In this document: in pieces, positions 55,870 through 64,000 of the stretch
How positions within the stretch are numbered: the first letter of the stretch is position 1
Layout of the letters: every line of letters starts with the position of its first letter
Origin: Zoroaster sp. YZ-2022
Taxonomy: Eukaryota; Echinodermata; Asteroidea; Forcipulatida; Zoroasteridae
Length of the DNA: 64,000 nt
Direction of reading: 5' to 3'
Assembly: GCA_029582265.1 (NCBI GenBank)
Contig: CM055816.1
Location: 35,428,891-35,492,890 of the forward strand
The notes under the pieces: model-generated
Told to the model about the DNA's origin: nothing
The model's database searches: none
What the model saw: only the letters and a program-made list of their open reading frames with translations
Made by a program: the position numbers and the translations under genes

Positions 55870-56138
55870 CTACTCAAAACAATTTAGGGAACACCGGAAT
55901 AATCTCAGTTAAAGCAAGATCATTTATTTCAGATAAACACAATGTTTCAATGTTTCACAGAATTGACGAGAAACCACTGCACAATGAAACAGATGATAAA
56001 GGATGCATGTAGTGATTACACATTTCATGACGTGACTATTGAAAGAAAGAGGGGGTTTGCAAATGAAAATCCCGGTTCATGGAACATTTCAAACCTATTT
56101 GATGTTAAAAAATCCGGTGTTCCCTAAATTGTTTTTAG
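55870..56138. mobile_element. Mariner-like MITE, 269 bp, TA duplication
   Basis: Left CTACTCAAAACAATTTAGGG then AACACCGGA; right end is the inverse (TCCGGTGTTCCCTAAATTGT...), about 26-29 bp. TA at 55868-55869 and 56139-56140. No complete transposase. Confidence 0.75.
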
Positions 56139-56163
56139 TATATAAAACGATTGTGGTTGACAA

Positions 56164-59100
56164 CAGTGGCGTAGCTATGGGCGGGCCAGGCAGGGCCTAG
56201 GCCCGCCCACTTCTTGTCTAGGCCCTGCCATTGCCAAATAAAGAAGCTTTTTGTATAACTTTTTTTTTAAAACGATTTATGTTGTTTGCATTCCTCTTCT
56301 ATGTATGTTTGTGTGATATAGGCTACAGTGCATTTTATTTTATACTGTATACTTTAAAAAGTACAGGGGCTATCATGCTTGTAGGCTACTGGTTGGAGGC
56401 AACAACCTGTCTATTATTTATTTAAACCATTTAAATTTTGTTTTGTGTAGCGTCACTATAGCGTGTGTTGTAATTGGCTGGTTCAATGGCATTGCCGAAT
56501 GAAATCGCGTGCGTCATATCACTCAGTTCGGTTATTTTCTAGAACCTACCATACCAGCTGTTTCGCTGACGCTAACGTTTGCTAATTTTTACCGCGACCT
56601 AGTAGCTTATTCAGCAGCAATGGCGAAAAGACAAATGTCCATTACAGGTTTCTTTAAAAAAACCAAGATTGGAGGAAGAGGAACATGTCAAGAAATCTGT
56701 TAATCTTGGGGAGGGGGTCAGTGTCAGTGATTCTGCGCTGAGAGACGAACAACAACCTTCACTGCTAACGACAACGTTACCGGCAACTGACACAGAAATG
56801 GCTAACGTTAGCCAACAGTCCGCGCCACGGACTGAGGAGGAATGTGACCCAGGACCAGGCCCATCACAGCCATCAAGGACTCCGCCACCAGACCTCTCTA
56901 CTGTCGACGAACCGGAGACTCAACCAAAATTGCAAAGTTTTCCTGGGACTGTCAAATCCGGAAAATCGCGTTCCTTTTCTACAAATTGGTATAAAGAGTT
57001 CACCTGGATTGAGTACAGCAAATCAAGGGATGCTATATTTTGCAAATGTTGTCGCCATTTCCCTGGGATTCGTACGGAATATTCTTTCGCAAGAGATGGA
57101 TTTACAGATTGGAAGCACCTCAGACTGGCTTGTTCCAAACACGAGAAAAGCAAACCGCATGCTATTGCTCTTAGTAAACTGGTGGCATACAGAGAAAGTC
57201 ATGGGCCAAATAGCCGTGGGACTGTTCTAAACCAAATGCACGGAGATGCCAGTAACATTGCTTTCATTGAACGAAACCGTGAACATGTGAAGGTGGTACT
57301 AGATATCGTCATGATGTGTGCTAAACAGGACATTTCTCTCCGGGGGCACAGAGAAACAGAGGATGCCTTAAATAAAGGTAACTTTTTGGAATTGTTCAAG
57401 TTCATTTCCAAGTATGATCCACAAGTGGGAAAACAGGCTCCAGCAGCTTCCACGCAACGCTACACTGATGAGCCCCGAGATTCAAAATGAGCTACTGGAA
57501 TGTGCAGCTTCATTATTACTTAGAAAAATCAAGAAAGAAGTTCAAGAGTCGACACATTTCGCCATATTAGCAGATGAGTACAATTAAGACCAATCCAAAC
57601 GTGAGCTAGTAGCTGTGTGTCTCCGTTTCATTCATGGTGGGGTGATAAAGGAGAGGGCTGTTGGATTTACTGACACAGCTGATATGTCTGCAGATGGGAT
57701 AGCAAAGAAAATCCTGGAAGTACTTGAACCGTTGGAGCTGGATCCATCTCTTTGTGTGGGATTTTGTTTTGATGGTGCTTCAGTGATGTCGGGAAACAGA
57801 GGTGGGGTACATATTATTCTGAATCAAACCTTCCCACGAGCTGTTTATACACACTGCAACTCCCATCGGTTGAACCTTGTTTTATGCACCGCTGCTAAAG
57901 TGTCAGGAAATATCAGCACGTTTTTTGATACCGTGAATCAGCTCCATAATTTCATGTCTGGGGCCCGCAGACACGCGCGGTTCATGCAACTGCAAAAAGG
58001 AATGCACCCCAGCGGGAAGCTTATGGAGCTAGAGAGAGCTAGTGATGTAAGATGGAGCTCGAAGTCAGGATCCGTTAGTAAAACACTGCAGCTACTTGAC
58101 GTGATATTGGAGACTCTAGCTGAATTTTCAGAAGAAAGTGGGCAAACAAAGTTGGAAGCAGAGTCCCTATTACATCAAATTCAAACCAAGAAATTCATCT
58201 TTCTTCTTGTAACATTCGGCAAACTATTTGATGTAAGTGACTTTGCAACAAAGGGACTACAGAGCTCTACGTTATGCGTCTCTGATTGTATTGATCTGAT
58301 AGGGATTCTAAAAGACAGCTTTTCCAAGTTCAGAGAGAACACGAATAGTGACTTTGACAAAGTCCTAAAATTTACTGAAGAGTTGATGAGGAAGAATGAT
58401 ATCAGTGATTGGGATGTCACCTCCTCGCGACAGAGAAAAATACCGGCGAGGCTGAATGACACTGTGGTGACCACTTCGTTGGGAAAGAGCTCCAGTATAA
58501 AAAGCAACGAAGATCTTAGGAAAATGTGGAATGCTCTTCTGGATAGACAGATAACAGAACTTAATAGCAGGTTTCAGGAAGACATATGGAATTATGCAAG
58601 CAGCGGCCTCCTTACTGCCTGGATCCACAACATTTGGGGAACACGAGCTGGTGAGGAACCCAAGCAAGCAGTTTGGCATATCCATCGAAGAAGCTGAATA
58701 TTCTGTTTTCATACAACAGCTGAGACGCAAAATGAATGCGGGACAGAACATTCCATCTCTAATGGAAGTGCTTGACAACTGTCCAGCAGAGATTTTCCCC
58801 AATGTCAGCGCACTGCTACGGGCCATCATAACCCTCCCAATGACCTCGTGTACAGTGGAGAGAATCTTCTCAACGACAAATAGGATAAAAACAAGACAGA
58901 GCCTCAATGTCAACAACTCGCCTGAACAATTTCGCCCTTTTATCCTTTGAACGGGAATTGTCGGACTCATTGGACTATGATGAAATTATATCCATCTTCA
59001 ACAGCAAGCCCCGGCGCCTACGTCTCATCCTGTAGGCCTATGGATTAGGCCTTCACAAGAAGACGTCAAAGGTAGGCCCATACTACTATTTTTCTGTTAA

Positions 59101-60033
59101 CCTATTTGTTATAAGTTTGTTGTGTTACTGTTGTGAAGCACTTTGGGAGCACTTTGTGAAGCACGGTGTGTTGTGTTTGTGTAATGTGTCAGCCTAAGGA
59201 TCAATATTGCAGTGCATATTTTAGCCTACTGTAGTACACAGCAAATGCGACTATATCAAATAGAAAGCATATCACTGATAACACAGCTTGCAAAATATAA
59301 GAACACGTTGGCGCAGTATAATGTAGGCCTTTAATGCGCACGGACACTGCGTTGTGATATGTGCATGGACGTAGCGACTGAACGAGGAGTTTAGCTACTT
59401 TTCAAGACGTAGGAACCTGGATGTAGTAGCCTGGGTCCAGACGTTCGAATCCGCCCACTTGAAGTTGACCGATTCTGGAGTGTAACGAGTTGTCCATCTG
59501 TCTGATATCAGGCTATGTAGGCTACTTGCCAATTAATTCATCAAGCGCACAGCTGCAACGAGTAACACTTTCCTTGTAAAGAAGTAACGTCAATGGTGAG
59601 TGAAAGTGGGCCTGTGCTGATGGTTAATTAATTGACTGTATTTTACTGTGTGCGCTTGTATGCTTTATTTGCGTGTGTGTAACAATATTAGGCTATTTTG
59701 AATTAGGTTCCTTGTAGCCTACTGTTGCGTTCTTTATGAGCATGGCCTAAGGTGTCTCACAGCACATTTTGGCCTATGATTTAACGAATCAATTTAATGA
59801 AGTGAACCTTTTTACTAAATGATTTGTGGCATTATGACTTTCCATGCGTTTCATGGTGTGTATCGTGATCTCCAATCCTTGTAAATATTGTGTGTCAGTG
59901 TGTGCGTCGGTCGCTGTTCCACCGGCACAAACATAAATCGGCGCCCGTGTATGGATGGATTTATGGATGAATTCTATGGCCCGTCCATTTTTACTCAGGC
60001 CCAGCCGAATCTTTATTTCTGGCTACGCCACTG
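56164..60033 (+). mobile_element. hAT transposon, full length, 8-bp target duplication
   Basis: Termini CAGTGGCGTAGCTA (left) and TGGCTACGCCACTG (right) are flanked by GTTGACAA on both sides (56156-56163 and 60034-60041), a perfect 8-bp duplication as expected for hAT. The transposase is on the plus strand (56620-59035) with about 1 kb of 3' non-coding sequence. The intact duplication suggests a fairly recent insertion, at odds with the number of breaks in the coding frame. Confidence 0.92.
56620..59035 (+). pseudogene. hAT transposase, frameshifted (TTF zinc finger + DDE + dimerisation domain)
   Basis: ATG 56620 opens MAKRQMSITGFFKKTK, which shifts near 56669 into the long frame to 57490. 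That frame has an acidic/Ser region and a TTF-type zinc finger (WYKEFTWIEYSKSRDAIFCK, CCRHF, KHEKSKPHA). After a shift at about 57440 come HFAILADEYN with a TAA right after (first catalytic D), GFCFDGASVMSGNRGG (second D), THCNSHRLNLVL and VRWSSKSGSVSKTLQLLD. A further shift near 58590 leads to LPMTSCTVERIFSTTNRIKT and, after another shift, RLNNFALLSFERELSD, the hAT dimerisation region, ending at TAG 59033. Closest in style to THAP0/ZMYM-type hAT proteins. At least four frameshifts and one stop; not functional as written. Confidence 0.9.
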
Positions 60034-60644
60034 GTTGACAAGCAAACCTCTCGATTCGAAAAAAAAGGGCCATTCCCTTTTGGGCATCATTCATATATAC
60101 ATCTGACTTTAAAAATGTAATAACAAATTGAAATGTGATCTATCTGGATGGGAGTACAACAGTATTAAGCACTGGCTCCGATTTACATCAAAATAATTTA
60201 CAAAAATAAACATTTGCTCAAGCGGCCAACAAAAAATATCAGATATCCCAATTAGGCCTACAATTTTGTTTTTTTACATTACGATTAATCTATTGGCATT
60301 TATAAGTACTGATTAGTTTCTTAATAATTCTTTAGTAATAACTTGCATATTATTCTGTGTATAAAAATATTGAGACAAAATAACTTTGATTGTTTATACA
60401 AATTCGTCTGGCTTCAAGAAAAAATGATTAAAATGCTTACAATAATCCTCAATCCATATAACTTTAAGAAATACATCTATCATAAAACAGCCACTGTTTC
60501 AAAAATTACTACAAAAACTACTACAAAATTTGGAGAAAGCCAACATTATAAATAAAGCTGCATATTGTCAATAGTTAATTAGGCACATTCGAAGATGGAT
60601 AACAGACTTGAATCTAACTTCATATATCGTGTTAAATTTAACTT
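60034..60644. other. AT-rich flank, no gene seen
   Basis: Starts with the right target duplication of the hAT element (60034-60041). No recognisable coding content. Confidence 0.4.
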
Positions 60645-60911
60645 CACTCACTGGCCAAAAGTATTGCAACATGCTCAAAATAGCACTTTACAGTAACATG
60701 TGAGATAATCATTTAATCATTTAACATTAACAGTAACATGTGAGATAATCATTTAATCCGATTTAATAACAAGAACATTGACTTCAAAACAAAGGCAATT
60801 TCAAAACGTCTTAAGTCTTAAGTCTTAAATAAAATAAATTATTGTAACACAGTTCTCCAAACTGAACTTTGGTGTGAATTTCAATGTTGCAATACTTATG
60901 GCTAGTGAGTG
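60645..60911. mobile_element. Tc1-like MITE, about 267 bp
   Basis: Termini CACTCACTGGCCAAAAGTAT then TGCAAC, with the inverse at the right end (GTTGCAATACTTATGGCTAG TGAGTG). TA follows on the right; the left TA is not preserved. Contains ACAGTAACATGTGAGATAAT twice (60690-60760). Confidence 0.7.
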
Positions 60912-60965
60912 TATATATCTTTGTAAAATTAATACATTTTCTTAATTAAACATCAGTACTTGATG

Positions 60966-62335
60966 AACAAATTGAAAGCAAAAACAAACTAAGGAAAAAC
61001 TAAAACTAAAACAGATTCATTAATAAAATATTTGGCTGAGGAGTCTGCATAACTACACATAAGAACCGACTACAAAATGTTCACTAATACAATTTGGTAA
61101 GAGTCTGCGTAACTGTATACATCCGATTACAAATATTAACAATAAAATAGATCATTAATATACACCGTGCTTTCTTCAATGTCCACACGATTTTTACATC
61201 AATATTAATTCTGAGTGATAATAAATTTTCTTCAATTCCCTCGTGGGTTGGAATATTACAATAATTTGGCTCAAAAATGTGCAATTTGGTTTTGTTTTTT
61301 CTTATTATTATAAGTGATGCCGAGCTTCTTTACAGAAGAGTCATCTTGTTTTTCTTCTAAATAAATCCACAGTGGGCAAACAGAGGCTTGAATGTGACCC
61401 GCTCTGGCAAAACCCAAAACTTCTCTGCATTTACCATAATGCGTAACAGTCATGAAAAGTTCAAAAAATTACCCCAGAGACCAGTTTGAAGGACCAGTTT
61501 GAGGGACCAGTTTTCATGTCACCATATACAGCATTTTCTCTAGATTTTGATGGAAAAGAAAAATCCTGAAACGTTGTTGGGAACATTGTTAATTTTCACG
61601 ATAAATTTGAGAGGTCAATTTTGAAAATTGGGTCCAAGTTTAGGGTTTGCCAAATTAACAAATGGAAAGCAAAAAACAAACTAAGGAAAAACTAAAACGA
61701 AAACAGATTCATTAATAAAATATTTGGCTGAAGAGTCTGCATAACTACACATAAGAACCGACTACAAATGTTCACTAATACAATTTGGTAAGAGTCTGCG
61801 TAAATATATACATCCGATTACAAATATTAACAATAAAATAGATCATTAATATACACCGTGCTTTCTTCAATGTCCACACGATTTTTACATCAATATTAAT
61901 TCCGAGTGATAATCAATTTTCTTCAATTCCTCAAAAAATCTAATTTGTAACGTGGGTTGGAATATTACAATAATTTGGCTCAAAAATTTGTTTTTGTTCT
62001 TTCTTATTTATAAGTGATGCCGAGCTTCTTCACAGAAGAGCTATCTTGTTTTTCTTCTAAATAAATCCATAGTGGTCAAACAGAGGCTTGAATGTGACCC
62101 GCTCTGGCAAAACCCAAAACTTCTCTGCATTTACCATAATGCGTAACAGTCATGAAAAGTTCAAAAAATTACCCCAGAGACCAGTTTGAGGGACCAGTTT
62201 TCATGTCACCATACAGAGCAATTTCTGTAGATTTTGATGGAAAAGAAAAATCCTGAAATGTTGTTGGGAACATTGTTAATTTTCACGATAAATTTGGGAG
62301 GTCAATTTTGAAAATTGGGTCCAAATTTAGGGTTT
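60966..62335. repeat. Direct tandem repeat, period about 0.69 kb, two copies
   Basis: 60966-61650 and 61658-62335 share GAAAGCAAAAACAAACTAAG, GGCTGA(G/A)GAGTCTGCATAA and repeat X near their ends. They differ by small indels; for example copy 1 has a second GACCAGTTTGA block near 61490. No coding frame. The family is unknown. Confidence 0.85.
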
Positions 62336-64000
62336 TGCTAGAGCCAGTCAGAAATAGGCTGGCCCCCGTTATGTATTGAGCATCTGTGGCTAAGATCACA
62401 CTTGGGTACAGGGAATCCATCAAAGATAGCCTATTCCCCCTTATCATTTACACTAACAAAATAAATTAATTAATTAAATAAGGAAGTTAGTAAGAAAAAA
62501 GTATAAAAGTTTAATTTATTATTTTAATATTTGAATAAATTAATAATAAATAAATTGTTTTTCTAAACTTTTCACTCAGTAAATCTTGTGTTTGCCTTTT
62601 TCAAGCTAGTCTCTTTATATTATTATTTTTTATTATTTATATATATTTAAAAAAAATTAGATTCAGCCTCTTTTATTTTTATTTTTTATTAGCCTACTGT
62701 TATTCATCCTCCTATCTTGTCTCATCTCTTATTGTGTAAAAAATTGTTTTCACGCGCGCGTTTACGCACGCGCTCAACGCTCTACCAGCCTATTAAAATG
62801 CTTATGTGTTCTTTGTTAATAACAAACGCAATATACGATTTTTATTTTTATTTTAAATAGCTTTGTATTACTATTACACTAATTACCTTCAGATGTGATG
62901 GACGTGTTTTTTTACTTCATGAGTTTTGATACATTGTTGCATCATATTTCTACATCCTACTGAAATCCTTTGTTCCAGTTTATCATCATATTTCTACTGA
63001 CTTTGTTTATTCATCTTACGGTAAGCTCATATTTATAACCCGAATTTTATTATGTGTAAACAATTTTTTTTTGTTATCTCCTAATAGGTCTAGGCCTACC
63101 TCAGTATTTTTAACGTTATATCACATAAACTATCATTAATTTTACTGCATTCAGTCAACATAAAATATTTTTGTAAAAAAAGTTTTTTTTCTTAAATTTT
63201 CAGATACATCAACGTTAATTATTAGACCCTCCTAGTTCCTCCTCCAATTTTTACTTTTTCTTCACATAATAGGTGAGATTTCCTATTTTAATTTAATTTT
63301 TTTTAATTTTTTATATATTATAATAATTTCCCCTACTATTCTTTAAAAAGAGTACTTAACGGGCAGGTCGTGCAGTCTCATAAGACGAAACCTGCCGTAA
63401 GCCTTATAGCATACTGCACCTGACGAGTCATGCTATTTTTAAATTTTTTTTTTATAAAATAAATTAAAAAAAAAGGCTGTTTAAGAACTCTTATATTGCC
63501 GGCTATAACCTTCTCCTAACCCTTATTATTTTCTTTAATAACCCTTTTTAATAATTTCTATTCATTTTTCTTGTTTTATTTTTATTTGACATTAATCCAC
63601 TTTTACATAGATCCACAAAACAAAATATCATTTTCATCATAATTTTTTATTTATTTATTTTTTAATTTTTTTTTATTTTTATTTTTTTATTTTTATTTTT
63701 TATTTTAAATTAAACCTTAGAACACACAACCCTTTTACCCTTCTTAATCAGATTTTACAACTTATAATAATAAATCATACAACACATCTAACATTAAATA
63801 TTCGTATCCACAACCCACTATTGTTTTGTGTGTAATTTTTCTTCCTTTCGTGCCGAGTTTGACAAAGTCTGAATCTTTATAATCAGTCGTCACTCTCATT
63901 CTACGCACTTCTTGGAATAGTTTTAATCCATTTGTCCACGGTGATAGAATTAACGTTTTTGCATATCGTGAGATATGTTTAGGGCTAAATAAACCTTGTT
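62336..64000. other. Very AT-rich region without genes
   Basis: Long T and A runs (TTTTTATTTTTTATT) with pyrimidine bias on the plus strand. No credible open frame. The only structured, GC-richer island is 63361-63434. Confidence 0.5.
63362..63429 (+). ncRNA. Hammerhead-like ribozyme pieces in permuted order
   Basis: GGCAGGT (63362-63368) pairs perfectly with ACCTGCC (63390-63396): stem III. C 63369 is the cleavage-site base of GTC. GTGCAGT (63370-63376) pairs perfectly with ACTGCAC (63413-63419): stem I. CTGACGA (63420-63426) is the CUGANGA core. GTC (63427-63429) pairs with GAC (63384-63386): stem II. GAA (63387-63389) is the second core strand. All junction positions of a hammerhead are right. 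However, the strand order is III3'-C-I5', II3'-GAA-III5', I3'-CUGANGA-II5' instead of the normal cyclic order. Activity is unknown. Confidence 0.5.

Noticed and set aside
62440..64000. Mitochondrial insertion
   Set aside because: AT-rich, but no mitochondrial gene, tRNA or rRNA signature could be read.

Overview
The window is eukaryotic nuclear DNA. It is AT-rich and repeat-dense, with GT-AG introns and several classes of animal transposable element. Frequent TACATGTA and TAGGCCTA words, a tRNA-derived SINE, Penelope-like and CR1-like retroelements, a Crypton-type recombinase and a multi-exon gene of the DUF7869 type suggest a marine invertebrate, probably a deuterostome such as an echinoderm. 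That assignment is inference. Nearly every coding stretch carries small indels, many in homopolymers. Two 9-kb copies of one segment carry different, complementary indels, so part of the damage is probably consensus error rather than biological decay.

Layout. 0.2-1.6 kb: broken tyrosine-recombinase (Crypton-like) gene. 2.4-3.0 kb: NRF-1-like promoter site and a possible first exon. 3.6-10.1 kb: a piggyBac element bounded by TTAA. It has a two-exon transposase, a foldback in its intron, and a 10-copy tandem array made from its own 3' coding end, itself interrupted by a 582-bp MITE. 10.5-14.6 kb: a small multi-exon gene with three related exons. 16.0-18.1 kb: minus-strand RTE-like reverse transcriptase. 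18.4-19.4 kb: dimeric SINE and a minisatellite. 20.7-21.5 kb: LINE endonuclease fragment beginning in a palindrome. 21.7-31.0 kb: the DUF7869-type gene, about 12 exons, the first three being copies of one exon.

27.36-45.35 kb is a direct tandem duplication of about 9 kb. Each copy holds the 3' half of the DUF7869-type gene, a 58-bp satellite with higher-order structure, and the start of a CR1-like LINE fragment. A Penelope-like element sits in that LINE with an 11-bp target duplication. It consists of two 5'-truncated halves in opposite orientation, and the LINE resumes after it (46.3-48.55 kb).

49.7-50.0 kb: TTAA-flanked MITE. 50.55-51.83 kb: two Harbinger-derived elements head to tail. 55.9-56.1 kb: mariner-like MITE. 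56.16-60.03 kb: full-length hAT element with perfect 8-bp target duplication and a decayed transposase. 60.6-62.3 kb: a Tc1-like MITE and a 0.69-kb tandem repeat. The last 1.6 kb is very AT-rich. At 63362-63429 it holds every conserved piece of a hammerhead ribozyme, but in an order that no simple hammerhead has. This and the spliced-looking difference between the two Penelope halves are the most unusual signals in the window.
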